In this document: positions 1-8,779 of the stretch, piece by piece | Layout of the letters: each line of letters begins with the position of its first letter | How positions within the stretch are numbered: position 1 is the first letter of the stretch | Source: Bacteroidales bacterium | Lineage (GTDB): Bacteria; Bacteroidota; Bacteroidia; Bacteroidales; UBA7960 | NCBI GenBank assembly: GCA_003552075.1 | Contig: PUOJ01000138.1 | Coordinates: 1 to 47,369 of the forward strand | Reading direction: 5' to 3' | Length of the DNA: 47,369 bases | Notes under the pieces: generated by a model | The model's input: the letters and a program-made list of their open reading frames with translations, nothing else | What the model was told of the DNA's origin: nothing | Databases searched by the model: none | Translations under genes and position numbers: made by a program

Positions 1-653
1 AGCAAGGTGGCCAGGGAGGCGAGTGCTGCGACTACATAGGTCATTGCCGCCCATTTGAGCGCATCCTTGGCGCTGCTGTATTCTTCACCCACCGTCATTC
101 CTGTGCTGGTCAGCCAGGCCAGTGCCCTGTTGGTGGCATCAAATTCCACGGGCAGGGTGACGAAGCTGAAGAGGGTGGTGGCGGCAAACATGATGATGCC
201 TGCCAAAAGGATGCCCGGCATCGTTTCCACTGTCAGGATGCCAATCAGCAGCACCCATTGCATGTAGCGGGAGCTGACGCTGATCACCGGTACCAGTGCG
301 GACCTCATTTGCAGGAAGGCGTAGGAACGGGCGTGCTGCACCGCGTGGCCGCATTCATGGGCTGCAACGGCTGCAGCAGCAACCGACCGGCCGTTATATA
401 CCTCCGGACTAAGGTTTACCGTACGGTTGAGCGGGTTGTAGTGGTCGGTCAACTTGCCGGGCGTCGATATCACGCGGACATTCTCCACGCCACTCTCATC
501 CAGCATCTTCTGCGCGATTTCTCGTCCGGACAATCCACTGCGCAGGGGCATCCGCGAATACTTTGAAAAACGGGTTTTGAGCTGATTGGAAACCAGCCAG
601 CTGATAAGCATGAACACCCCGAAAATGATCAAAATTTCCGTGTTGATTATCAT
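1..653 (-). CDS. YugP-like neutral zinc metallopeptidase, C-terminus cut by window edge
   Basis: The reverse strand is open from an ATG at 653 to the left edge, giving 217 codons without a stop. The N-terminus is a membrane segment (about residues 5-21). Residues 99-106 carry the zinc-peptidase motif HECGHAVQ, with H99 and H103 as ligands and E100 as catalytic acid. Two more hydrophobic stretches follow, with a conserved-looking LPVEFDATNRA segment between them that probably supplies the third zinc ligand. This matches the putative neutral zinc metallopeptidase family (Zn_peptidase_2, YugP in Bacillus), usually about 225-230 residues, so only a few residues should be missing. It is probably an inner-membrane protease; no substrate can be inferred. 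It is divergent from surE across a 272-base gap. Confidence 0.85.
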   Translation of the reverse strand, partial: MIINTEILIIFGVFMLISWLVSNQLKTRFSKYSRMPLRSGLSGREIAQKMLDESGVENVRVISTPGKLTDHYNPLNRTVNLSPEVYNGRSVAAAAVAAHECGHAVQHARSYAFLQMRSALVPVISVSSRYMQWVLLIGILTVETMPGILLAGIIMFAATTLFSFVTLPVEFDATNRALAWLTSTGMTVGEEYSSAKDALKWAAMTYVVAALASLATL

Positions 654-887
654 AGGGCAATAAATTTAACGATGCAAAAGTTCAAATCACCTGGCCTGTC
701 TTACATTGTCAATCGTGCAGGCTGGATTGTAATCTTCCAGGATGCAGGCCAAGCTTGCGCAAAACTAATCAAAAAACAGGCCATGGCTTCTGCCCTGCCA
801 TTTTGTCGCCCGTTAAAAAAAGTTAAGCAGCCGGGGAGTATGGCGATGCTTTTTCTCTTTGGGATTGCCAATCAAGCTTTTTCTGAT

Positions 888-895
888 TAGCTTTG
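888..895 (+). promoter_or_regulatory. candidate -7 element for surE
   Basis: TAGCTTTG matches the Bacteroidota -7 consensus TAnnTTTG and lies 30 bases before the surE ATG. The nearest TTTG (858-861) is 26 bases upstream, longer than the usual 19-23 spacer, so only the -7 match supports this call. Confidence 0.3.
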
Positions 896-925
896 TAATC
901 AATTTTACAGATAAAAACACGATTT

Positions 926-1699
926 ATGACGAAACCATTGATTCTGGTTACCAATGATGATGGGGTGATGGCTCCCGGAATCCGTCACCTGGTAAAATAT
1001 ATGATGGAGCTTGGCGAAGTGATGGTGGTAGCACCGGATAAGCCACAAAGCGGGATGGGACACGCGGTTACCATCACGAACCCCCTGCGGCTTGAGAAAA
1101 TTACCGTGGATGGCGGACATTCAGAGTACAGTTGCAGCGGAACCCCCGTCGACTGTGTGAAGCTGGCTGTAACACAGGTACTCAAAAGAAAGCCCGACCT
1201 CTTGGTTTCCGGCATCAACCATGGTTCAAACTCGTCCATCAGCGTGATATACAGTGGCACGATGTCGGCAGCCATCGAAGGTGCCATGGAGGGCATCCCC
1301 TCCGTAGGCTTTTCCTTGCTGGACTATCGTTTTGATGCCGACTTTACCCAGGCTAAGAAGCACATTCTCCGGGTGGCTTCCAATGTGCTGGAGCACGGCT
1401 TGCCGGAAGGGATCTGCCTGAACGTGAATATCCCAGCCGTGAAAGAAAAGGAAATCAAAGGGATCAAGGTGTGCCGCCAGGCCAGGGGTAACTGGAACGA
1501 AGATTTTGATTACAGGAAGGACCCCCGTGGAAAAGATTACTTCTGGCTGACAGGAGAGTTTGTGCTCTATGAAAACAGCAATGAAACAGATGAATGGGCG
1601 CTCTCAAACAATTATGTCTCGGTGGTGCCTGTACAATTCGATTTCACGGCACATGACCTGATCCCGGAAATCACAAAATGGAATTTTGATGCTAAATAA
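926..1699 (+). CDS. surE: 5'/3'-nucleotidase SurE
   Basis: SurE is a cytoplasmic, divalent-metal-dependent phosphatase acting on nucleoside 5'- and 3'-monophosphates. The 257-residue product has the family signatures in order: TNDDGVMAPGI near residues 9-19 (D11/D12 bind metal), a PQSGMGHAVT segment, SGINHGSNSS carrying the metal-binding Asn, and YSGTMSAA just after it. Length is normal for the family (about 250). The ATG at 926 is the first in frame and precedes the conserved N-terminal strand directly. The stop overlaps the start of the next small membrane gene by 11 bases, and lpxB follows, so the three are probably one transcript. Confidence 0.95.
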   Translation: MTKPLILVTNDDGVMAPGIRHLVKYMMELGEVMVVAPDKPQSGMGHAVTITNPLRLEKITVDGGHSEYSCSGTPVDCVKLAVTQVLKRKPDLLVSGINHGSNSSISVIYSGTMSAAIEGAMEGIPSVGFSLLDYRFDADFTQAKKHILRVASNVLEHGLPEGICLNVNIPAVKEKEIKGIKVCRQARGNWNEDFDYRKDPRGKDYFWLTGEFVLYENSNETDEWALSNNYVSVVPVQFDFTAHDLIPEITKWNFDAK

Positions 1700-1961
1700 A
1701 GACAACCTTACGTTGGGTGTGTTGATAGGAATCGTGTTGCCCATCCTGGTATATGCACTGGTTATTTCCCTGCTCACCCCGCACGGACAGGTGGAGGGGG
1801 TGATCTATGCACCCAGACCTAAAGTCCCTTTCCTGGTAGCCATTGCGGCTAACCTGTTTCCCTTTCGTTTTTATATGGTCACCAAAAAACAAGACCGCAC
1901 GGGCCGGGGCATCCTGCTGGTTACTTTTTTGATGGTGATCGCAGTCTTTAGCATTTTCTGA
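1689..1961 (+). CDS. small membrane protein between surE and lpxB
   Basis: A 90-residue product with three hydrophobic stretches, at roughly residues 7-27, 47-62 and 73-90, separated by short polar loops. The ATG at 1689 overlaps the surE stop by 11 bases (an in-frame TTG lies one codon earlier), and the stop is 10 bases before lpxB. This arrangement implies translational coupling. I do not recognise a characterised family. Similar short membrane proteins next to lpxB in Bacteroidota are, as far as I recall, annotated as hypothetical. Its position beside lipid A disaccharide synthase makes an envelope role plausible but unproven. Confidence 0.75.
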   Translation: MLNKDNLTLGVLIGIVLPILVYALVISLLTPHGQVEGVIYAPRPKVPFLVAIAANLFPFRFYMVTKKQDRTGRGILLVTFLMVIAVFSIF

Positions 1962-1971
1962 TCCCTGGGCC

Positions 1972-3093
1972 ATGGCGAGATATTACATCATTGCAGGTGA
2001 GTCATCGGGCGACATGCATGCCGCCAACCTGATGAAGGCGATCAGGCATAAGGACCCAGAGGCTGAGTTTCGTGTCTGGGGCGGAGACCGCATGCGTGAA
2101 GCTGGCGGTGAGGTGATCAAACATATTCGTGAACTGGCGTTCATGGGGTTTTGGGAGGTGATTGCCAACCTCAGGACCATTCTTGGCCTGATGAGACAGG
2201 CAAAACGTGACCTGCTTTCCTGGAGGCCCGACGCCCTGATACTCGTGGACTATCCGGGATTTAACCTCAGGATCGCGGAATTTGCGCATAAGCATGATAT
2301 CCCTGTCCTGTATTACATCAGTCCGCAGGTCTGGGCCTGGAAACAATCCCGGGTGAAGAAAATCCGCAAGGTGGTAGATGAGATGCTGGTGATCCTGCCA
2401 TTTGAGCAGGACTTTTACCGCCGGCATGGCATGGAGGTTTCTTTTCCAGGCCACCCCCTCCTGGATGAGGTCATCCCCAAAAAAAGAAACAATGATTATG
2501 CGGCTTTCAGGAGAAAGCACTTGCTTCCGGACAAACCGCTGGTGGCCTTACTCCCGGGCAGCCGCAAGCAGGAGATCAGGCGGATGCTGAAATCCATGGC
2601 GGCCCTGGCACCGGATTTCCCGGAATGCCATTTTGTGGTGGCCGGTTTATCTTCTCATGACCGCTTGACCTATGATGCCTGCACCCAGCATGAGAATGTC
2701 TCCCTGGTTTGTGACGAAACCTATGCCTTGCTTGCGAATGCGGATGCCGCACTGGTGGCTTCCGGCACAGCCACACTTGAAACCGCGTTGTTCGGTGTTC
2801 CCCAAGCTGTATGCTACAAGGCCAACAAGCTTTCCTACCTTATCGCCCGGCAAGTGATCCGTGTGTCCTATATTTCCCTGGTCAACCTTATCATGGACAA
2901 GCCGGTGTTGCGTGAGATCATTCAACGGGAGTTTACCCACGCAGAACTCAGGAAGGAGTTGCGCCAGTTGCTGTATGATGATGATCGCCGGGCAGAACTT
3001 GCCAGGGATTATGCTGCCCTGGAAGAACGTCTTGGTGGTGAAGGTGCTTCCGCAGAGGCGGCACGCATCATTGTCGAAAGAATCCATCCGTGA
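1972..3093 (+). CDS. lpxB: lipid-A-disaccharide synthase LpxB
   Basis: LpxB condenses UDP-2,3-diacylglucosamine with lipid X to form the lipid A disaccharide at the inner face of the cytoplasmic membrane. The 373-residue product shows the family landmarks: GESSGDMHAA near the N-terminus, YYISPQVWAWKQSR around residues 113-126, GHPLLDEV in the middle, LLPGSRKQEIRRML starting the second Rossmann half, and SGTATLETALFGVPQAVCYKAN near residues 265-285. Length is typical (about 370-380). The ATG at 1972 is 10 bases after the preceding stop. It shows that the organism makes lipopolysaccharide and is Gram-negative. Confidence 0.95.
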   Translation: MARYYIIAGESSGDMHAANLMKAIRHKDPEAEFRVWGGDRMREAGGEVIKHIRELAFMGFWEVIANLRTILGLMRQAKRDLLSWRPDALILVDYPGFNLRIAEFAHKHDIPVLYYISPQVWAWKQSRVKKIRKVVDEMLVILPFEQDFYRRHGMEVSFPGHPLLDEVIPKKRNNDYAAFRRKHLLPDKPLVALLPGSRKQEIRRMLKSMAALAPDFPECHFVVAGLSSHDRLTYDACTQHENVSLVCDETYALLANADAALVASGTATLETALFGVPQAVCYKANKLSYLIARQVIRVSYISLVNLIMDKPVLREIIQREFTHAELRKELRQLLYDDDRRAELARDYAALEERLGGEGASAEAARIIVERIHP

Positions 3094-3149
3094 CCCCAAA
3101 CAAGCTGTCCCAGCTGGGTCGACCTTACAGGACGCTTGCCTGCCCCCTG

Positions 3150-3169
3150 GCCCCTGTTCAACCAGGGGC
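3150..3169 (+). other. GC-rich hairpin downstream of lpxB
   Basis: A perfect 7-bp stem (GCCCCTG/CAGGGGC) with a 6-base loop lies 57 bases after the lpxB stop. No T-run follows, so it is not a classical intrinsic terminator. The rest of the 291-base gap before comEC shows only another short stem near 3228-3245 and no credible gene. Confidence 0.3.
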
Positions 3170-3384
3170 TCCATTGCAATCAGGTATCATGCTCCCTGGC
3201 AATCATTAGTCAGGGGGGCACCTCATTGCGGGCAAGTTTACCCGCCATGCCATGCTTCCGCCATGCCCTGCATCCAATATGCCCTGGCACATCCATACCA
3301 TTCAACTAATTAAGCCTGCTGTTTAAAATATTTTGACCCATAATATTTGCAATAAGGATAAAATAAAAATAATTTTGTCCTGTG

Positions 3385-5634
3385 ATGAGAAAGGGTCGTG
3401 CAATCATGCCGTTACCACGGCTGTTTATTCCTTTTGGTGCCGGAGTCTTGCTTTATCTCGACTATGGGGAGCTGTCATCAGGCTTTTGGGGCATAGGGGT
3501 TGCTGGGTTTGTGCTGTTTACCTGCATGATCTTGACTAAGGATGGCCTGGTATTTCCCAAATATAAAATGTTGTGCGGGTGTTTTTCTGCATTGCTGCTT
3601 TGCCTGACAGGTTATTTCCTTGCCTGGCAGCAGCACGGCTATGACAGGGCCGGGCATTTTCGCCATCTATGTGAAGCGGGTGGTTATTTTCTGGTACAGA
3701 TCGATGAGCCTTTGTCTGAAAGGGCAAATTCGTTTCAGGCCGTGGCAGAAGTATTGTTTGCAGGAAATGACAGCCTTCAGCAACCGGCAGAAGGACGTTT
3801 GATGTTGTATTTTGAAAAGGACAGCCTGGTCGGTGATCTGCAATATGGTGACCGGATCTTGTTGGAGGGCCGGTACAGCAAGGTTTCAGCGCCACAAAAC
3901 CCCGAAGCTTTCAATTATCAGCGCTTCCTTGCCAGGCAGCACATCTTCCACAGCATGTACGTGCGTTCAGGAGAATGGTTGCTGGCCGATAGAAACCGGG
4001 GAAGTACAATCATGCATCTGGCCCTGTTCCTTCGCCAGCGGGCATTGGATACACTGGCGGAGAATCACCTGCATGGACGCGATTTTGCAGTGATCTCTGC
4101 ATTGCTGCTGGGTTACCGTGAATACCTGGATGAGGACCTCCGGCGGGAGTTTGCCGGTGCGGGTGCCATGCATATCCTTTGTGTTTCCGGCCTGCACGTG
4201 GGCATTATTTTCATGGTGCTCAGCAAGATCTTTTCTTTCCTGCACAGGATTCGTGGAGGGCATTTCCTAAAGGCCATATGTATCCTCCTCTGTATTTGGT
4301 TCTATGCGGCAATCACGGGCTTTAGTCCTTCCGTGCAGCGTGCTTCTGTCATGTTCAGCTTCGTGTCGCTGGGACAAAGTTTCCAGCGTCCTACCAATAT
4401 TTATAATACACTGGCAGCCTCGGCTTTTGTGCTGGTGGCTTCTGATCCTGCCATCATCAAGCACATCGGGTTTCAGCTTTCCTATCTTGCGGTGATTAGT
4501 ATCGTGTCGCTCCAGCCCTGGTTTGAAAAGCTGATCACAGTCAGAAACATCCTGCTCTCCAAAGCCTGGGCCATCATCACCGTATCCCTGGCCGCCCAAT
4601 TGGCTACCGGCCCGCTGGCATTGCATTACTTCAACCAGTTTCCCAACTATTTCTTATTGACAAACCTGGCTGTTATTCCCCTGGCCAGCCTGGTAATTTA
4701 TAGCGCGCTGATCAGTCTGGCCCTCAGTCCGGTGCCGGTGTTGGGCAGCCTGGCAGGCCAATGTCTCGCTTTCATCGTGCGCCTGCTGCATCACAGCGTA
4801 AGCTTCATTGAAGGCTTGCCAGGCTCTGTCACCACGGGGGTGTACATCAGTTTTTCTGAAACGCTGTTGTTTTTCATATTCCTCGTATTCCTTTTTATCT
4901 ACCTGATGGCAGTAAGACGTGGTTTTTTGCTTGCTGCCCTGGGTGCGCTTTTGCTGATGAGTGTGTCGTGGACCTGGCGTGCATCGCAAAACAGCCAGCA
5001 ACGTTACTTTGTCGTCTATCATGTAAACCGTGAGACGGCGGTGGATTTCACAACCGCACGGCAAACCGTTTTTCTTGCATCGGCAGAGATGGTCTCCAAT
5101 GAGCGGCAAAAGCGCTTTACGGTGGAAGCGAACAGGTTGCGCAGGGGAAGCAGCGATGAACAAGCGAAGCTGGTCATAGGTGATGCCCTTGGATTGCATA
5201 TTCCAGGTGGGGTTCAGGGGTGTGGCGACCTGATTTGTTTTCATGGCTTACTTATTCTGGTAATGCATGATCAGTCAGCAATTTATACACTTCTGTCATC
5301 TGCGGGAAAGAAGATGCTGGAGTTTTCAGGAGACTCCCTCTATGCTAACAACATTTCACATGCAGACACCTGCGCACGCACAGGAAGTTTGAAACAAACA
5401 GGAAGTTCCTTAGAATCAGCAAGCCTCTGGCCTTACCGGGTAGACTACCTGCTTGTCACCGGGGACATCAATTTGGACATGAATGCCTTGTTGCACATTG
5501 TGCATCCGGGGCGTGTGTTGATTGACGGATCCATCAGGCCCTGGCGTGCTTCGGCCATGGAGGATAATCTGGTAGAGTTGGGCGTGGACGTGTGGAACAC
5601 GCACCTTCAGGGTGCCTATGTGCGGGAGCTGTAA
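3385..5634 (+). CDS. comEC: ComEC/Rec2 DNA-uptake channel protein
   Basis: ComEC forms the inner-membrane channel for single-stranded DNA during natural transformation. The 749-residue product starts with hydrophobic segments, then a soluble OB-like (DUF4131-type) region around residues 80-200. The Competence domain follows, with CVSGLHVGIIFM near residue 265 and many membrane helices to about residue 540, then a C-terminal soluble part. That tail ends in the LIDGS...W...AYVREL pattern seen in Bacteroidota ComEC proteins. I see no HxHxDH motif, so the metallo-beta-lactamase active site of Firmicute/proteobacterial ComEC is degenerate or absent. The ATG at 3385 is preferred over a GTG one codon earlier; a second ATG is at 3406. 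No other competence genes are nearby. Confidence 0.9.
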   Translation: MRKGRAIMPLPRLFIPFGAGVLLYLDYGELSSGFWGIGVAGFVLFTCMILTKDGLVFPKYKMLCGCFSALLLCLTGYFLAWQQHGYDRAGHFRHLCEAGGYFLVQIDEPLSERANSFQAVAEVLFAGNDSLQQPAEGRLMLYFEKDSLVGDLQYGDRILLEGRYSKVSAPQNPEAFNYQRFLARQHIFHSMYVRSGEWLLADRNRGSTIMHLALFLRQRALDTLAENHLHGRDFAVISALLLGYREYLDEDLRREFAGAGAMHILCVSGLHVGIIFMVLSKIFSFLHRIRGGHFLKAICILLCIWFYAAITGFSPSVQRASVMFSFVSLGQSFQRPTNIYNTLAASAFVLVASDPAIIKHIGFQLSYLAVISIVSLQPWFEKLITVRNILLSKAWAIITVSLAAQLATGPLALHYFNQFPNYFLLTNLAVIPLASLVIYSALISLALSPVPVLGSLAGQCLAFIVRLLHHSVSFIEGLPGSVTTGVYISFSETLLFFIFLVFLFIYLMAVRRGFLLAALGALLLMSVSWTWRASQNSQQRYFVVYHVNRETAVDFTTARQTVFLASAEMVSNERQKRFTVEANRLRRGSSDEQAKLVIGDALGLHIPGGVQGCGDLICFHGLLILVMHDQSAIYTLLSSAGKKMLEFSGDSLYANNISHADTCARTGSLKQTGSSLESASLWPYRVDYLLVTGDINLDMNALLHIVHPGRVLIDGSIRPWRASAMEDNLVELGVDVWNTHLQGAYVREL

Positions 5635-5834
5635 TGGGACATCACCCGTGCCGAATACGGGCGCATCCATCTGGTATTTCAACAGCATAGCTTTTGCCGG
5701 GCCAGACCCGGAACTGTTTCATGGAAAATATACCCAAGGCCCTTGCCTGTTTGTGGCCTTGTTTTTGGTTCCGTTCTACATTGCTGGGATGTGTATGGTA
5801 TTGCAGGAGGATAGACCGGCAATTGCTGGATGGG

Positions 5835-6842
5835 TTAAGGCCGTCTGAAAAGGTACTGAATGAAGATGCCATCATAACCCCGCAACCTGAGCTTTTCACC
5901 GGGTTCGGGTTCTTCATCCCAGTTCATTGCATTGCGTCGATAGAGGTTTTCCTGCCGGATCCCATATTCGTGGGAGATGTCGGCCATGGTTTCTCCTTCC
6001 TGCACCACATGATTCCTGACTGGTCCCTTGCGCCTTTTTGGCTGCAGGTAGATGCGGTGCCCGGGGGGTGGCTGAAATTCATCACTCCAGTCGTTATAGC
6101 GGATAATGCGTCCGGGCCTGATGTCGAACTTACGCGCAATCGTCTGCGGCGTGTCTCCCGGTCGCGCCACCACATAGTTGATTCTGTTGTAAGTGCGGAC
6201 CTCCCGTTGCAGTTCATCACGCTGAATCATTCTGTCGCTTAAATCACCTGCTGTGGCAGGATCTTTTTGACGGATCCCGGAATAGTCATCTGCCAGCATG
6301 TAGTTGCTGTCAAGGGCTTTCTGGTCAAAGCGGTAAAGATTGTTTTGTTCGATCAGGCGGATCAGGAGATTGGCATATTCCGGGTTGGTGGCATAGCCTG
6401 CCCTCCGCAGACCCCTTGCCCAGGATTTGTAATCATCCGGCTCATAATCGAAAAGGAAGGCATATCGTGGACGTGTTAAAAGGAACTCCGTATGATCAAA
6501 AAAGGAGTAAATGGGGTCTGCATATTTCCGAAAACATTCATCTGGCTCGTCGTCTGTATAGAAGTATGATGCTCCCGGCCATCCATGGCATTTGATCCCA
6601 AAATGGTTGTTGGCATGCACAGCCAGTTCGCTATTGCCGAAGCCTGACTCAAGGATGGCCTGGGCCAGCTTGATGCTGGCCGGAATTCCTGATTCACGCA
6701 TCTCGGCTATGGCCACATGTTTGTATTGTGCAATGTAATCTTCCAATGCAATGCTTTGCTGCGCCAGCAGGCTTCCGGGAATAATCATCAAGCCAAAGAT
6801 CAGCTTTTTGTAAAGACCTTGCCAGAATTGATACATAAACAT
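5835..6842 (-). CDS. secreted glucosaminidase with two LysM domains
   Basis: A peptidoglycan hydrolase of the glucosaminidase family (GH73/PF01832 type) that would cut glycan strands in the periplasm. After a signal-peptide-like N-terminus the catalytic domain spans about residues 35-175, with the likely catalytic Glu in LAQAILESGFG (E65) and the NNHFGIKC motif after it. Two LysM modules follow, at about residues 222-268 and 277-322, and would hold the enzyme on peptidoglycan. The frame is open back to a GTG at 6887. I chose the ATG at 6842 (another is at 6836) because it gives a good signal peptide and because a -7 promoter element at 6895-6902 would leave almost no leader for the GTG. It converges with comEC. 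Confidence 0.88.
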   Translation of the reverse strand: MFMYQFWQGLYKKLIFGLMIIPGSLLAQQSIALEDYIAQYKHVAIAEMRESGIPASIKLAQAILESGFGNSELAVHANNHFGIKCHGWPGASYFYTDDEPDECFRKYADPIYSFFDHTEFLLTRPRYAFLFDYEPDDYKSWARGLRRAGYATNPEYANLLIRLIEQNNLYRFDQKALDSNYMLADDYSGIRQKDPATAGDLSDRMIQRDELQREVRTYNRINYVVARPGDTPQTIARKFDIRPGRIIRYNDWSDEFQPPPGHRIYLQPKRRKGPVRNHVVQEGETMADISHEYGIRQENLYRRNAMNWDEEPEPGEKLRLRGYDGIFIQYLFRRP

Positions 6843-6894
6843 TATTTTTGATAAGGGAAACGATGGCCGTACATCCTGATTGTTCACAACGGGT

Positions 6895-6902
6895 CAAAAA
6901 TA
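6895..6902 (-). promoter_or_regulatory. candidate -7 element for the LysM glucosaminidase
   Basis: On the minus strand this reads TATTTTTG, an exact TAnnTTTG match, 53 bases before the ATG at 6842. No TTTG sits at the usual -33 distance. It supports the internal ATG over the GTG at 6887. Confidence 0.35.
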
Positions 6903-7014
6903 CATCAAATGGCGCATACCAGGTGCTTATAATGTGATTAATATGTTACGTAGAACCTTCATTGGATAATTATCTCCTTGTGCGTCAATTCATTGGCATG
7001 GAGCTTTTTTTGTT

Positions 7015-7635
7015 ATGGAAAGCATTAAAAAATATTTTCCGCAGTTAAAAAACAGTCAGGTGGAGGCACTTGCGGCCATGCTTGACCTGTATCTCGAATG
7101 GAATGAAAAAATCAACGTGATCTCCAGGAAAGACATGGAGCATTTTGTGCAGCGTCACCTGCTGCATTCCTTATCTATACTGAAAGTGATCTCTTTCAAA
7201 CCGGGCACCGAAGTGATGGATGTTGGCACCGGTGGAGGCTTCCCTGGACTGCCATTGGCTGTATCCTGTCCTGATGTGCATTTTACCCTGGTGGACTCCA
7301 TCGGAAAGAAGATCAAGGTGGTCAGGCATGTGGCAACCCAGCTTGGGTTGGCTAATGTGGATGCTATCCAAAGCAGGGCTGAGGATATGCCTGGCCGGTA
7401 TGATTTTATCACCAGCAGGGCAGTGAAACCCTTACCTGTTTTTTATCCCTGGGTAAAAAACAAGATCAAAAAATCCTCGCGTCATGCGCTTGCCAATGGT
7501 ATCCTGTATCTAAAAGGCGGCAACCTGGCCGATGAGCTTGCTGGATTGCCTTGCCGATACCAGGTCTATGCCATCAGTGATTTTTTCTCTGAAGCTTATT
7601 TTGAAACAAAAAAAATCGTACATTTGTTTCATTAA
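7015..7635 (+). CDS. rsmG: 16S rRNA (guanine527-N7)-methyltransferase RsmG
   Basis: RsmG uses S-adenosylmethionine to methylate G527 of 16S rRNA. The 206-residue product has the family's N-terminal LYLEWNEKINVISRKD segment, the SAM-binding glycine-rich loop VMDVGTGGGFPGLPLA around residues 67-82, and LVDSIGKKIKVV after it, then an ITSRAVKPL segment near residues 136-144. Length matches the family (about 205-215). The ATG at 7015 immediately precedes the conserved N-terminus. It is followed by recA after 70 bases containing a probable recA promoter, so the two may be separately expressed. Confidence 0.95.
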   Translation: MESIKKYFPQLKNSQVEALAAMLDLYLEWNEKINVISRKDMEHFVQRHLLHSLSILKVISFKPGTEVMDVGTGGGFPGLPLAVSCPDVHFTLVDSIGKKIKVVRHVATQLGLANVDAIQSRAEDMPGRYDFITSRAVKPLPVFYPWVKNKIKKSSRHALANGILYLKGGNLADELAGLPCRYQVYAISDFFSEAYFETKKIVHLFH

Positions 7636-7660
7636 AAATAAGACAAACAAAACATTTTAT

Positions 7661-7668
7661 TATCTTTG
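7661..7668 (+). promoter_or_regulatory. candidate -7 element for recA
   Basis: TATCTTTG is an exact match to TAnnTTTG, in an A/T-rich stretch 37 bases before the recA ATG. The only upstream TTTG (7623-7626) is 34 bases away, too far for a standard -33 element. Confidence 0.4.
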
Positions 7669-7705
7669 AGAAAATAAAATTTATCCAAAACATAAAATTA
7701 ATCCT

Positions 7706-8740
7706 ATGAGCAAGGAAAAAGACAATGCAACGGAGCAAAACAAAGACAAGGCAGTCAATAAAGAGAAGATGAAGGCTTTGCAGATGACCCTGGATAAGAT
7801 TGAAAAGTCTTATGGCAAGGGTACGATCATGAAGTTGGGTGATTCAGCAGTTGTGCCCGTAGATGTAATTCCGACCGGATCCATTATGCTGGATATGGCT
7901 TTAGGCACCGGGGGTTTGCCACGGGGCCGGGTGGTGGAGATTTATGGCCCGGAGTCCTCCGGAAAAACCACGCTGGCCATCCACGCCATTGCGGAAGCCC
8001 AGAAGCTTGGTGGCGTGGCTGCATTTATCGATGCAGAAAATGCCTTTGATAGCAATTATGCCCATAGACTGGGTGTAGACATTGAGAATTTGCTGGTCAG
8101 CCAGCCGGATAATGGCGAGCAGGCGCTGGAGATTGCAGAAAACCTGATTCGTTCGGGTGCCATTGACATCATTGTGATCGACTCGGTGGCTGCTCTGACA
8201 CCCAAAAGTGAGATCGAGGGAGAGATGGGAGACTCTAAAATGGGTTTGCAGGCGCGCCTGATGTCACAGGCCCTGCGAAAGCTGACGGGCACCATCAACA
8301 AGACGAATTGTTGTTGCATCTTCATCAACCAGCTGCGTGAAAAGATCGGCGTGATGTTTGGCAACCCGGAGACCACCACGGGAGGTAACGCCCTGAAATT
8401 TTATTCTTCCGTGCGTATTGACATCCGTCGGGCATCACAGATCAAGGAAGGTGATCGTGTGATGGGTAACCGTACCCGTGTGAAAGTAGTGAAGAACAAA
8501 TTGGCACCACCTTTTCGTCAGGCAGAATTTGACATCATCTATGGGCAGGGCATCTCAAGAGCAGGAGAGCTCATCGATCTGGCCGTGGAGCACAATATTG
8601 TGAAAAAGTCCGGCTCCTGGTTCAGTTATGGTGATACGAAGCTTGGCCAGGGAAGGGATGCGGTCAAACAACTCCTTCTTGACAATGAAGAGCTCGCAGA
8701 AGAGCTTGAAGGCAAAATCAAAGAGGCCCTGGCCGTTTAA
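7706..8740 (+). CDS. recA: recombinase RecA
   Basis: RecA forms filaments on single-stranded DNA and drives homologous pairing and strand exchange. The 344-residue product has the Walker A motif GPESSGKTT at residues 81-89, the [20 protein letters not shown] segment (Walker B plus start of L1) in the middle, and [17 protein letters not shown] near residues 227-243. The N-terminus has about 20 lysine- and glutamate-rich residues before the core. Length is standard. The ATG at 7706 precedes the charged N-terminus. The S9 peptidase gene begins 39 bases after the stop. Confidence 0.98.
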   Translation: MSKEKDNATEQNKDKAVNKEKMKALQMTLDKIEKSYGKGTIMKLGDSAVVPVDVIPTGSIMLDMALGTGGLPRGRVVEIYGPESSGKTTLAIHAIAEAQKLGGVAAFIDAENAFDSNYAHRLGVDIENLLVSQPDNGEQALEIAENLIRSGAIDIIVIDSVAALTPKSEIEGEMGDSKMGLQARLMSQALRKLTGTINKTNCCCIFINQLREKIGVMFGNPETTTGGNALKFYSSVRIDIRRASQIKEGDRVMGNRTRVKVVKNKLAPPFRQAEFDIIYGQGISRAGELIDLAVEHNIVKKSGSWFSYGDTKLGQGRDAVKQLLLDNEELAEELEGKIKEALAV

Positions 8741-8779
8741 GCCACAGCATTATTTCATTACCAACCAACACACAATATC

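Noticed and set aside
672-890. 72-residue open frame upstream of surE
   Set aside because: No recognisable domain, composition unlike the neighbouring genes, and it lies in the region expected to hold divergent promoters.
5694-6242. 182-residue plus-strand frame opposite the LysM glucosaminidase
   Set aside because: It is the antisense shadow of a gene with clear glucosaminidase and LysM motifs.
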